Source: Diaminobutyricibacter sp049994905
GTDB lineage: Bacteria > Actinomycetota > Actinomycetes > Actinomycetales > Microbacteriaceae
Direction: 5' to 3'
NCBI RefSeq assembly: GCF_049994905.1
Contig: NZ_CP188258.1
Span: forward strand, 1,612,001-1,676,000
Length of the DNA: 64,000 nt
The notes under the pieces are model-generated. The model did not search any database and had not been told where the DNA came from. It worked only from the letters and a program-made list of their open reading frames with translations. The position numbers and the translations under genes are program-made. This document shows positions 8,996 through 16,546 of the stretch, piece after piece. The stretch's first letter is position 1. Each line of letters starts with the position of its first letter.

Positions 8996-9181
8996 CTCGC
9001 GGTGCTGCCGACGGTGCCGAACTCGAGAGGGATCACTGTGGACACCGCGATCCGTCTGGCCAGGTATTTCGGAACCTCGGACGAGTTCTGGATGAATTTG
9101 CAGTCGAATTACGAACTGCGGCTCGAGCGCCGTGCGCTGCGGGACACGCTCGCCGCCATCACGCCGTTGAAGGTTGCGTGA
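8996..9181 (+). pseudogene. HigA-family antitoxin, C-terminal fragment
   Basis: The open frame after a TAG at 8993 reads NSRGITVDTAIRLARYFGTS then DEFWMNLQSNYELRLERRA and ends AAITPLKVA. This is the C-terminal half of XRE-type antidote proteins of HigBA systems, in which xxRGITxDTALRLARYFGTS and FWxNLQ are hallmarks. The N-terminal DNA-recognition helices and the start codon are missing, and no higB toxin precedes it. The truncation coincides with repeat copy c directly upstream, as though the upstream half was removed or replaced at that junction. Confidence 0.72.
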
Positions 9182-9574
9182 CGGGTGGCGCGAGAGTCGC
9201 TGGCCTGCTCGCTCGGTGTCGAGTCGTACAGGGGCCGCCGATACCCGGACGAGGCCTGACAACGGACATCCTTCCGACGGCTGCCCCAGCGGGACCTTCG
9301 ACAGTTCTGCCACGAGGGTGGCGGGTACATCGTGTTGATCATGCAGAAGCTCGAGCGCAGTACCGCCCCATTGCGGATGGGACGTTTGGTCGGGATTTCG
9401 GCGATCAGCGCAGGGGCTTTCTTGATCTTCGCCGGTCTCCTGCCCTCCCTGGATCGCCGCCGCGGCCGGAAGGTGCGAGGGTCCAGCGCCGCAGAGTACC
9501 TCGCAGGTCGTACAGACGATGCCGGTCGGTCAGGACCGGCTCCGCGAGTGGCTGCCTGGGCAGCGGTGGCGGGG
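9182..9574. other. Non-coding, probably decayed sequence
   Basis: About 390 bp with several overlapping open frames on both strands, none with recognisable domains, a credible ribosome site or consistent codon bias. I take it as debris between the HigA and LacI fragments. Confidence 0.4.
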
Positions 9575-9728
9575 TGCGTCGGCACGACCTTCGCCATGTT
9601 GGCGCAGCGCAGGGTGCACATTCCGCAGGACAACGTGGGCAGGCGTCGACGCGCCGTCCTTTCCTACGGGGATCCACTCTTCCATCCGAGGCACGCAGGA
9701 AATCGCCGCTGACGTCGAGACGGGCTGA
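9575..9728 (+). pseudogene. Possible LacI-type regulator, C-terminal remnant
   Basis: One frame reads TTFAMLAQRRVHIPQD, close to the RGVxIPxDVxVVGFDD approach of LacI/GalR effector-binding domains. One base out of register the sequence continues GVDAPSFPTGIHSSIRGTQE then IAADVETG and a stop at 9728, in the place of the usual FDDxxFxxxxxPxLTTIRxxxxEIA segment. A shift around 9635-9650 separates the parts, and nothing of the DNA-binding half is visible upstream. The identification rests on this two-part pattern only and is tentative. Confidence 0.35.
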
Positions 9729-9770
9729 TTGTCTTAGTCATCTCGGCGCAAGCGGCGATCTCGCACATCT

Positions 9771-10022
9771 CTAATGCCCGCGCCACCTTCGCAACGTGAT
9801 GACGACCGTAGCGCTCAACGCAAGGACAAGGCTGATCTCAAACGCCGCGGACGAGACATCCAGCCAATTGCGGACTGAACAGATTATGCCGATACCAAGG
9901 GCGACCAAAGCAAGAAGCAGCAGAATCGAACCCGTCAGCCCCATCCGTTTGAAGTAGACATCGACACTGCGGCGGTTTGCGGGATCGCCTCCAGGCGCCC
10001 GGCTTCTACGACTGGCTTCCAC
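9771..10022 (-). CDS. Small two-helix membrane protein
   Basis: The strong part is the C-terminal 57 residues: MGLTGSILLLLALVALGIGI then a short loop and a second helix around SSAAFEISLVLALSATVVI, ending RRWRGH. I place the start at GTG 10022, overlapping the stop of the preceding secreted-protein gene, giving 83 residues; ATG 9944 (57 residues) is equally possible and neither has a strong ribosome site. No family is recognised. A tiny two-helix protein coupled to a secreted hydrophobic protein could be an immunity or export partner, but that is only suggested by position. Confidence 0.5.
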   Translation of the reverse strand: MEASRRSRAPGGDPANRRSVDVYFKRMGLTGSILLLLALVALGIGIICSVRNWLDVSSAAFEISLVLALSATVVITLRRWRGH

Positions 10023-10650
10023 ACCAGAATCCAGGGGTGAAATGCGCGGTTGCCCCAACAGCTCGCCCGCCAGGGTGAGCACAGCCGTTCAAGAGGTACG
10101 ACCCGATCCCTAGTGCTGAAGCCACGGCTGCCAAGGCGGTTCCGATGGCCTGACCGAGCCCTGGAATCGGTTGGAGCGCCACGGCTATGACTCCTAATCC
10201 GGCCGCTCCTCCCTGCGCATTATTCGTAACGACTGAGACTTTGCATGTATCCATCTCGATGTGCATGCCCCAGCCATCGGCCCAGGCTTTGTTTCGACCA
10301 GTGCAGGCCGCGCGGGGCGACAAGACCAACCTGGGTTTCACATAGGCATCCGGGCCACCTTCGACTGCCCCGCCGGCAAGCCAATAGCCGCGGGAGAACT
10401 CGTCGGCATACTCGACGTCGAGTCCTGCCGATACGGCGTCGCGATAGTCAAACGTTGGAAGACCATCTCTGATGCTCAGAAACTGCCCGATGAGGTCGAG
10501 CCGTGGATCATTTCTTGATACCAGGGAACTATCGGGCGCCGATTCCCCATCGGCCATTTCTGTAGCGGCGCTCGCGGGCGCGGCGCCCAAGAGCGATCCC
10601 GCAATTGCAATCGACGCTAGCAACCCAACAATCTGTGAGACCTTTTGCAC
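10006..10650 (-). CDS. Secreted Gly/Ala-rich protein of unknown function
   Basis: The 214-residue product starts at GTG 10650, with AAAGGAT 8 nt upstream. A signal peptide ends near SLLGAAPASA-A (about residue 29). The middle is polar; residues about 143-180 are a hydrophobic Gly/Ala-rich segment (QGGAAGLGVIAVAL, GQAIGTALAAVASALGIGSY). Four cysteines lie at ACTG, DTCK, NGCAH and FWCGS, suggesting two disulfides after export. I recognise no family. The layout of leader, acidic region, hydrophobic Gly-rich helix and cysteines resembles secreted bacteriocin-like or pore-forming proteins; a two-helix membrane protein overlaps its 3' end. It lies inside the island between repeat copies c and d. 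Function is unknown. Confidence 0.7.
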   Translation of the reverse strand: MQKVSQIVGLLASIAIAGSLLGAAPASAATEMADGESAPDSSLVSRNDPRLDLIGQFLSIRDGLPTFDYRDAVSAGLDVEYADEFSRGYWLAGGAVEGGPDAYVKPRLVLSPRAACTGRNKAWADGWGMHIEMDTCKVSVVTNNAQGGAAGLGVIAVALQPIPGLGQAIGTALAAVASALGIGSYLLNGCAHPGGRAVGATAHFTPGFWCGSQS

Positions 10651-10847
10651 GGTTTAGATCCTTTGCTGTCGGCATTCGGACGTTGTGACGACCGGAGAGT
10701 CGACCCCGACAATTCACACTGACAGCCTCGGACGGCGGGCACAGTCCGCAAAAGATACGGCTTGAAGCTTTTGAATGGCGTGTGATATTTTAAACACGTG
10801 TAATGCATTCATTTGCAGCGAAGATCGTTCGCGGACAGACCGACGTA
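10651..10847. other. AT-rich intergenic region, likely promoter of the secreted protein
   Basis: The stretch contains the most AT-rich patch of the neighbourhood (about 10776-10815), including TAAAAT on the minus strand and the palindrome ACACGTGT near 10794. It probably carries the promoter for the minus-strand gene that starts at 10650. No gene is seen. Confidence 0.35.
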
Positions 10848-10876
10848 ACGTGTTCGAGCTCCGCGTCAACGTCTAA
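10848..10876 (+). repeat. ychF 3'-end repeat, copy d
   Basis: It matches the ychF terminal repeat at 24 of 29 positions without gaps and ends in an in-frame stop: the frame reads NVFELRVNV then TAA, against DVVEFRFNV then TAG in ychF. The surviving stop codon is what an alternative C-terminus supplied by an inserted element would look like. Confidence 0.65.
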
Positions 10877-10893
10877 ATGAAGGCTTCCCGACC

Positions 10894-10913
10894 AGTTCCG
10901 CTTCAACGTGTAG
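10894..10913 (+). repeat. ychF 3'-end repeat, copy e
   Basis: These 20 bp are identical to the last 20 bp of ychF (4990-5009), including the TAG stop; the frame reads DQFRFNV. Copy d ends only 17 bp upstream, so d and e form a close pair. An exact 20-mer match 5.9 kb from its source is not expected by chance. Confidence 0.72.
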
Positions 10914-10993
10914 CTCCCGCCGAGTGGTGAGTAAATCACCCAAATCGAGCTGAAACTGGGCCAGAAGTCGCATCTCGGCGGAATCGAGAGTCG

Positions 10994-11022
10994 ACGCGGT
11001 TGAGTTCCGGTTCAGGGTGTGG
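10994..11022 (+). repeat. ychF 3'-end repeat, copy f (right boundary)
   Basis: It matches the ychF terminal repeat at 23 of 29 positions without gaps; the frame reads DAVEFRFRVW. It overlaps the stop codon region of the minus-strand patatin gene and is the last copy before core-like sequence, so I take it as the distal junction of the island. As the most diverged ungapped copy it is less certain than d and e. Confidence 0.5.
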
Positions 11023-11782
11023 CTGCGGATGCGGCGAGAGAGCCCGCGTCGAGCGCCGCGGTGGCGACGCGGCGTCCCTCGGCGATGAGACGCGGCACGT
11101 CGGACATCCTCCACTGGGCCATGCCCTGCATCTCGGGCTGGATGAGCATGATCGAGGGGTCATTGTGAAGGTCCGCCGTGCGATTGACCGTGCGCATCAT
11201 GCGAACGTTCTCCCATTTGGCGTGCAGCCGGACCACGATCACGCGGGAGGCACCGAGCGCACGCGCGGCGTTGACCGGAACGTTGTCGATCATCCCGCCG
11301 TCCGCGAGCCGAGCGCTTCCTTGGCGCACATGGGGGAGAAGTCCGGGGATGGCGATCGTCGAGCGCAGCGCAACGCTCAGCGGTCCGCTGTCGATCGTCA
11401 CCGCCTGACGTGTCCGGAGGTCGGTGGCGACCGCACCGAACGTGCGGGGGAGGTGTTCGATAAGCGGGTCGGTGCCGAAGATACGGTGCACGCTCTCGGT
11501 CACCGCGTGCGTATCGAGCAGCCCCAAGCGTGGGGCGAGCGACCATCGCGCGATCGCATTCCAGCGGAATACCAGGGCGGCGCGCTCGATCACGGCCGGC
11601 TCGAACCCTGCTGCATAGGCTGCGCCGACCAGCGCGCCCGAACTCGTCCCAGTGACGATTCCCGGGTGTATTCCTCGTTCGGCGAGCACCTGCAGCACGC
11701 CCACGTGGGCGGCGCCGAACGCGCCTCCGCCGCTCAGCGCGAGACCGAGGGTGCGATCTTCGCCCACGGCCGTCCTCCACAT
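11012..11782 (-). CDS. Patatin-like phospholipase (RssA type)
   Basis: A 256-residue patatin-fold serine hydrolase. The oxyanion-hole loop GGGAFGAAHVGVL (about 18-30), the nucleophile elbow GTSSG (about 45-49) and the catalytic DGG (about 162) are all present, giving the Ser-Asp dyad of lipid acyl hydrolases. There is no signal peptide or membrane segment, so it is probably cytoplasmic or peripheral. Bacterial members hydrolyse phospholipids or lysolipids; the physiological substrate is unknown. Its 3' end abuts the island boundary repeat, which means the ancestral neighbour on that side was ychF. A small dyad (CTCGA/TCGAG, around 11784-11798) precedes the ATG. Confidence 0.88.
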   Translation of the reverse strand: MWRTAVGEDRTLGLALSGGGAFGAAHVGVLQVLAERGIHPGIVTGTSSGALVGAAYAAGFEPAVIERAALVFRWNAIARWSLAPRLGLLDTHAVTESVHRIFGTDPLIEHLPRTFGAVATDLRTRQAVTIDSGPLSVALRSTIAIPGLLPHVRQGSARLADGGMIDNVPVNAARALGASRVIVVRLHAKWENVRMMRTVNRTADLHNDPSIMLIQPEMQGMAQWRMSDVPRLIAEGRRVATAALDAGSLAASAATP

Positions 11783-11804
11783 CTCGAGATTTGTCGAGAA
11801 TCTA

Positions 11805-13049
11805 TCAGGACTTAGATGGGAGCTCTCTGTGACAGTTCGCTCGCGTCCGCACCGAGCCCGCGAGCAGCGCCGAACCCACGCACGCGACGACCAGGATTCC
11901 GAAGGCCGCGGCGATGCTCGTGGCTTGGGCCGTCCATCCGATCAGTGTTGGACCGCTCAGAAGACCCACGTAGCCCATCCCCGACACGCGCCCGAGCGCA
12001 ACGCCCGCGGTGCCGGTCGGCTGGTTGCCCGCCGCCGAGAACAAGATCGGGACGCACCCGCTTAATCCCAGGCCGAAAAGCGCCCACGCGGCAACCGTCA
12101 GCCACAGCGCGGACGACACGATGATCAGGGCAACGGCTGCGGCCGCGACGAGGGTGCCGTAGCGGATCACACGTACTGGCCCGAGCCGCATTGCGATGCG
12201 GTCGCCTCCCAGCCGCCCGACGGTCATCGCGACCGCGAACGCAGCGTACCCGCCGGCCGCTGCCCCTCCCGTCACGCCGAATCGCTCGTGCACCTGAACG
12301 GCGCTCCAGTCGTTGGCTGCGCCTTCGCAGAGCATGAGAAGGAGAGCCGACAGGCCGAGCGCGAGGATGGCTGGTGTCCAGCGGTTGCGACGGTCGCTTT
12401 GCAGAGCGGCATCGGCACCCGATTGCGTCGGTTCGGCCTGCGGACGTGCGTACTCCTTCGGTAGCAGCCCGGATGCGGTCGCTGCGATCAGTGTGCATCC
12501 CGATACTGCACATACGGCAACGGTCGACTCGAGCGTCCAGCCCAGCCCGATGAGCACTCCGGCCGCGATTCCTCCGAAGGCCGCCGCCATCGAGTAGAAG
12601 GCGTGGAACGACGCGAGGATCCGGCGCCCGTAAAGCCGCTCGATCACGACGGACTGCGCGTTCATGCTGACATCGAGCGCCCCCAGACCGAACCCGAAGA
12701 ACAGCAGGGGAACAGCCAGTTCCCACGCGTTCGTCGCCCGCGCCGCGACGGCGACCGATACCGCCGCGAGAGCTGCGCCAGCCAGAAGAGTCGGCCTGCT
12801 GCCGATCCGGTCGGACAGGGCGCCGCACACCTGCACCCCCACGATGCACGCTGCGGCCGGGATGATCAGGATCGTGCCGAGCACACCGTGCGAGATACCG
12901 GTGGCGATTTCGAGCCGTGGGAAATTCACGACCCATGAGCCGACAAGGATGCCGGACATCACGAAGGCGGCGGTCACAGCCGCACGTGCGCGAACGAGCG
13001 ATGGACCTGCGGAAGACGTGCGGCCCGGAGTTGTGAGGGATGTGGACAT
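11805..13049 (-). CDS. MFS transporter
   Basis: From ATG 13049, preceded by AAAGGAAG, the product is 414 residues with about twelve membrane helices. The loop 2-3 signature appears as GALSDRIGSRPTLL and a matching GRLGGDRIAMRLGPVRVIRY occurs in the second half. LDVSMNAQSVVIERLYGRRI followed by FHAFYSMAAAFGG is typical of the fucose-permease/YbjJ-like branch, whose members include sugar transporters and uncharacterised exporters. No substrate can be given. The frame continues 23 codons upstream, but the ribosome site supports the shorter start. It follows the patatin gene start by 22 bp with the same orientation, but the two do not look functionally linked. Confidence 0.86.
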   Translation of the reverse strand: MSTSLTTPGRTSSAGPSLVRARAAVTAAFVMSGILVGSWVVNFPRLEIATGISHGVLGTILIIPAAACIVGVQVCGALSDRIGSRPTLLAGAALAAVSVAVAARATNAWELAVPLLFFGFGLGALDVSMNAQSVVIERLYGRRILASFHAFYSMAAAFGGIAAGVLIGLGWTLESTVAVCAVSGCTLIAATASGLLPKEYARPQAEPTQSGADAALQSDRRNRWTPAILALGLSALLLMLCEGAANDWSAVQVHERFGVTGGAAAGGYAAFAVAMTVGRLGGDRIAMRLGPVRVIRYGTLVAAAAVALIIVSSALWLTVAAWALFGLGLSGCVPILFSAAGNQPTGTAGVALGRVSGMGYVGLLSGPTLIGWTAQATSIAAAFGILVVACVGSALLAGSVRTRANCHRELPSKS

Positions 13050-13166
13050 GGGCTTCCTTTCGTCGCTGACACTAAAAGCGACGAACAGGAGGCACCCGTT
13101 TCGACAAATGCTCAGCAAGCGCCCATGGCGCTAGCGTGGAGGCATCATTTCAGATCAGGAGAACAT

Positions 13167-13631
13167 ATGCCGTACGCTGTCGACTTCGTGAACGTATCCA
13201 CCGCGGGCCTTGAATCGTCGCCGGTCGCTCCGGCGCTCGCGGGTTTACGCGCCAACGAGGCGCGCTATTTCAAGAACAAGTACGACCACGACTTCACCGT
13301 CGACCCGGCGGACGAGGCTTCAGAAGCGCTCGACTGGGTGACGCGCATCCTCAAAGACGAGCGCGACATCGTCATCCACTCCCGCGCGCTCGAGGCGACC
13401 GCCTTCGAAGTCGAAGGAATCAGGATGGCATACGTCTTCTACGAGTCCGGGCTGTCGATCAACGTGATGTACACCATCGCCGACGCAGGGAAGAGGGCGG
13501 TCGGGTTCAAACTCTCCGACGGCATGGAGATTCCCGAGGAACTCGCATCGACCTTCAAATTCGCGCGTCAGAAATCGAAGCTGGCCGGCACCATCCGCGG
13601 CTCCTTCTTCGTCATCAAGGGCGAATACTGA
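13167..13631 (+). CDS. Conserved hypothetical protein
   Basis: The ATG at 13167 follows AGGAGA at a spacing of about 6 nt and gives 154 residues starting MPYAVDFVNVSTAG. The protein is soluble and of mixed alpha/beta character, with NEARYFKNKYDHDFTVDPAD, SRALEATAFEVEGIRMAYVF and SFFVIKGEY as the most distinctive blocks. I do not recognise a family and see no catalytic motif, signal peptide or cofactor site. It stands alone: MFS gene divergent upstream, acetyltransferase gene convergent 4 bp downstream. Codon use matches its neighbours, so it is likely a genuine vertically inherited gene. Confidence 0.75.
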   Translation: MPYAVDFVNVSTAGLESSPVAPALAGLRANEARYFKNKYDHDFTVDPADEASEALDWVTRILKDERDIVIHSRALEATAFEVEGIRMAYVFYESGLSINVMYTIADAGKRAVGFKLSDGMEIPEELASTFKFARQKSKLAGTIRGSFFVIKGEY

Positions 13632-13635
13632 CCCG

Positions 13636-14178
13636 TCACCACTCGCGCCGAACGGCAGCCTTCGGGCCGGCCACGAGAGTAGCGGCAGGCACGTCGTCGG
13701 CCACGACCGCTCCGGCGGCGATCACGGCGTCTCGTCCGATGGAAACTCCCGGCAGGATCGTGGCGCCGGCGCCGATCCACACGTTCTCGGCCACGTCGAT
13801 CGGACCGCCCGTCAGCCAGACGCGTCGCTCCTCTGTGTCGACCGGATGGCCGACGGTGATGAACGTGACCTTGGGTCCGACCATTACCCGCTCGGCGAGG
13901 CGGACGCCCCCGTAGTCGAGGAACGTGCAGTTCTGGTTGATGAACACCCGCTCTGCGAGGTCGAGGTGGAGCCCGTGGTCCGTGTAGAACGGCGGGTAGA
14001 TCGTCACGCGCTCAGGCAGCGCCCGGCCCAGGATCTGCTCGAACAGTTCGGCCTTGCCCGCCTCATCGTCGAACGGCAGCACGTTCAGGCGTGACGTGAG
14101 TTCAGTCACCTTCAGGACCCGCTCCGACATCGCCTGGAACTCGGGGCTGTGGATGCGCATGAGCAGGTCGCTGGACAT
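13636..14178 (-). CDS. Sugar O-acetyltransferase (left-handed beta-helix, LacA/Maa-like)
   Basis: Using ATG 14178 the product is 180 residues. The N-terminal helical Maa domain (RIHSPEFQAMSERVLKV, NVLPFDDEAGKAELFEQILG) is followed by hexapeptide repeats of the left-handed beta-helix: VFINQNCTFLDYGGVRLAE, the active-site GHPVDTEERR, and NVWIGAGATILPGVSIG with DAVIAAGAVVADDVP. The motif set is that of maltose/galactoside acetyltransferases, which transfer acetyl from acetyl-CoA to a sugar 6-hydroxyl. The true acceptor is unknown. The catalytic His corresponds to the GHPV histidine. It converges tightly on the preceding hypothetical gene (4 bp). Confidence 0.88.
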   Translation of the reverse strand: MSSDLLMRIHSPEFQAMSERVLKVTELTSRLNVLPFDDEAGKAELFEQILGRALPERVTIYPPFYTDHGLHLDLAERVFINQNCTFLDYGGVRLAERVMVGPKVTFITVGHPVDTEERRVWLTGGPIDVAENVWIGAGATILPGVSIGRDAVIAAGAVVADDVPAATLVAGPKAAVRREW

Positions 14179-14330
14179 CCCACGATCCTCACACCGGCCC
14201 GCCGCCCCGACAAGCGGACACGCCAGCCCGAAGACGAGCACGAACTGTCACCTCATGTTCACCCGATGGTCGACATGGGGGAGTCCGATGGCCTATGAAG
14301 GACGAAGGACTTCATGATCTGGAGGGGAAC

Positions 14331-16499
14331 ATGGGTACCAACCTGAAACGCGCCACCAGCGCATTCGTCGTCGGCTTGCTCGCGGTCGCCGGCGCACTGG
14401 CAGGCGTCACAGCACCGGCAACGGCGGAGGCGACGAACAGTCCGCAAACACCGCATCCGCAGCCCGCGGATGCCTGCCATCTCGCCAACGACGTCAAACA
14501 CGTGGTGCAGATCCAGTTCGACAATGTCGACCGCCTGCGCAACCAGCCCAACGTGCCGAGCGACCTCGAGCAGCTTCCGACGCTGCGCAACTTTCTCACC
14601 TCGAACGGCGTGATCCTGACGAACACGCACGACGTGCTCTCGCACACCGCGACCAACTTCGTCGCCAACCAGACGGGTCTCTACCCCGACCGCAATGCGA
14701 TCACCCAGTCGAACAGCTTCAGCTACTACGACCAGGCCGGCGCGACGCACACGGGCCTGTCGTTCTCGTACTGGACGGACAAACTGGTCGACCCGAGCGG
14801 CCACCCCGCTGACACGAACTACAACGTGCAGTACGCCGCCGACCGCCAGAACGTGCCGAACACGACCGATGTGAACGCCCCGGCGCCCTGGGTTCCGTAC
14901 ACGCGGGCGGGCTGCAACGTAGGCGAGGTCGGCATGTCGAACACGGTGCTCGAGAACACGGGCCTGGACATCACGACCGTCTTCGGCGCAGGCTCACCCC
15001 AACAGGCCGAGGCCACAGCCAACCCGACGAAGGCCGCAGCCGATTACGTCGGGTTCGCCGTGCACTGCGCGAGCGGAGCATCCCTCTGCACGAACGGGCA
15101 GACCGACGCGCTTCCCGATGAGCCGGGAGGCTACGCGGGATACAAGGCGCTGTTCGGCAACGCCCAGATCCAGCCGGCGATCAGCCCGGCAGGCTCCGTG
15201 CAGGCTCTGGACGGTTCGGTCATCACGGATGCTGCGGGCAACCCCGGCTTCCCCGGTTTCGACTCAGAAACGCCGACGAACTCACTCGGCTACGCCGCCC
15301 AGATGCTCGAGAACGGCGTGCCGGTGACGAACATCTACGTCTCGGATGCGCACACCGACCACACCGCCGCGAACACCGGCGACCTCGGTCCGGGGGAACA
15401 GACGTACGAGCAGCAGCTCCAGGCGTATGACAAGGCGTTCGGGCAGTTCTTCGCACGCCTCGCGAAAGACGGGATCAACGCATCCAATACCGAATTCGTG
15501 GTGACCACCGATGAAGGCGACCATTTCTCGGGAAGCCAGCCGACACCGGCGAGCTGCACGGGTGCCGTTGGCAACTACTGCTCGTATGCGACCAAGTCCG
15601 AAGTGAACGTCAATCTGCCCGGCCTGCTCGCAACGCAGAAGGCCGACACCACGTCGTTCGCCATCCACAGCGATCCGGCACCGGCCATCTGGGTCACTGG
15701 CAACCCGTCGCGCACGGATGCTTCGGTGCGCCAGCTCGGACGTGACATCTCGTCACTGAGCTTCACCAACCCGCTCACCGGCGGTACCGACAAAGTCGCG
15801 AACCAGCTCGCGGATCCAGTGGAGGAGAAGATCCTGCACTTCGTGAGTTCGGACCCGGCGCGTACACCGACGCTGACGGCGTTCTCGGGCGAGGACGACT
15901 TCATCACCAGTGGAGCGCCGAACTGCTCGAAGGCCTGCGTCTTCACGTCGTCACGGTTCGCGTACAACCACGGTGGTCTTCTGCCCGACATGCAGGACAT
16001 CTGGGCCGCCTACGCGGGACCCGGCGTCAAGGCGCGCGGCGTCGACAACACTACATGGACAGACCAGGTGGATGCCCGGCCGACCCTTCTCGCACTGACC
16101 GGCCTGCACGACGACTACCCGGTCGACGGACGGGTTCTCGTCGAGATCGCGTCGGCGGATGCGTTGACGTCAGCCCTGCGTGCGCACCACGAGACCGTGC
16201 TGAAGCTCGGTCAGGTGTACAAGCAGATCCTCGCGACCAACGGCGAGTTCGCGGCCGCGACGCTTACCGCGTCGACGAAGGCGCTGGCGAGCGGAAGCGC
16301 CGCTGACGACAGCGCCTACACCCGCATCGAGAACGGCCTCGACCGACTGGATGCGCAGCGCAACCAGTTGGCCGACGCCATCCGTTCGCAATTGCTCGGG
16401 GCGGCCTTCGGGCACACCGCGATCAACGAACGCGCCGCCGACGGGCAGCTCGCCGCCGCAGATCGCCTGCTGCAGAGCGCACACCAGCTCGGAAGCTGA
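14331..16499 (+). CDS. Secreted alkaline-phosphatase-superfamily protein
   Basis: ATG 14331 follows GGAGGGGAAC and gives 722 residues with a clear signal peptide (KRATSAFVVGLLAVAGALAG, cleavage near APATAEA). HVVQIQFDNVDRLRNQP, HTATNFVANQTGLYPDRNA, VVTTDEGDHF and FAYNHGGLLPDMQDIWAAYA correspond to metal-ligand regions of phosphodiesterase/sulfatase-type alkaline phosphatase superfamily enzymes, though the first metal Asp/nucleophile pair is not in the standard DGxR/T form. The C-terminal 110 residues form an alpha-helical domain of unknown role. It is probably an extracellular phosphoesterase. A GC-rich stem-loop follows the stop. The frame is open 12 codons upstream, without a ribosome site. 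Confidence 0.78.
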   Translation: MGTNLKRATSAFVVGLLAVAGALAGVTAPATAEATNSPQTPHPQPADACHLANDVKHVVQIQFDNVDRLRNQPNVPSDLEQLPTLRNFLTSNGVILTNTHDVLSHTATNFVANQTGLYPDRNAITQSNSFSYYDQAGATHTGLSFSYWTDKLVDPSGHPADTNYNVQYAADRQNVPNTTDVNAPAPWVPYTRAGCNVGEVGMSNTVLENTGLDITTVFGAGSPQQAEATANPTKAAADYVGFAVHCASGASLCTNGQTDALPDEPGGYAGYKALFGNAQIQPAISPAGSVQALDGSVITDAAGNPGFPGFDSETPTNSLGYAAQMLENGVPVTNIYVSDAHTDHTAANTGDLGPGEQTYEQQLQAYDKAFGQFFARLAKDGINASNTEFVVTTDEGDHFSGSQPTPASCTGAVGNYCSYATKSEVNVNLPGLLATQKADTTSFAIHSDPAPAIWVTGNPSRTDASVRQLGRDISSLSFTNPLTGGTDKVANQLADPVEEKILHFVSSDPARTPTLTAFSGEDDFITSGAPNCSKACVFTSSRFAYNHGGLLPDMQDIWAAYAGPGVKARGVDNTTWTDQVDARPTLLALTGLHDDYPVDGRVLVEIASADALTSALRAHHETVLKLGQVYKQILATNGEFAAATLTASTKALASGSAADDSAYTRIENGLDRLDAQRNQLADAIRSQLLGAAFGHTAINERAADGQLAAADRLLQSAHQLGS

Positions 16500-16505
16500 C
16501 CCAGC

Positions 16506-16533
16506 AGGGCCGGCGGCTTCGGTCGCCGGCCCT
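16506..16533. terminator. Bidirectional stem-loop terminator
   Basis: A perfect 10-bp stem (AGGGCCGGCG at 16506-16515 with its complement at 16524-16533) and an 8-nt loop lie between two converging genes. There is no long T tract, as is usual in GC-rich actinomycetes. Confidence 0.7.
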
Positions 16534-16546
16534 GTGCCGGGCGTGG

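Larger units (their letters stand above)
5010..10993. mobile_element. Accessory island inserted at the 3' end of ychF
   Basis: About 6 kb between ychF and the patatin gene differ from their surroundings. Base composition looks less GC-rich, genes are small and mixed in direction, several are frameshifted or truncated, and toxin-antitoxin sequences occur twice. Six directly oriented copies of the ychF 3' terminus (from 4981, 7740, 8968, 10848, 10894 and 10994) bound and subdivide it. This is the pattern left when elements insert by site-specific recombination at the end of a gene and supply a replacement C-terminus. No integrase gene or transposase survives in the window, so the elements would be defective or moved in trans. 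The limits are inferred from the outermost repeats. Confidence 0.6.

Noticed and set aside
9570..9650. HDLRH motif in one frame, like the box II region of tyrosine recombinases, attractive because an integrase is expected in the island
   Set aside because: No second His, Tyr or flanking fold is present in that frame, and the overlapping frame gives a better LacI-like reading; the motif is most likely a coincidence.
9182..9720. Possible transposase or integrase in the gap of the island
   Set aside because: No DDE, HNH, serine- or tyrosine-recombinase motifs could be found in any of the six frames, and no terminal inverted repeats flank it.
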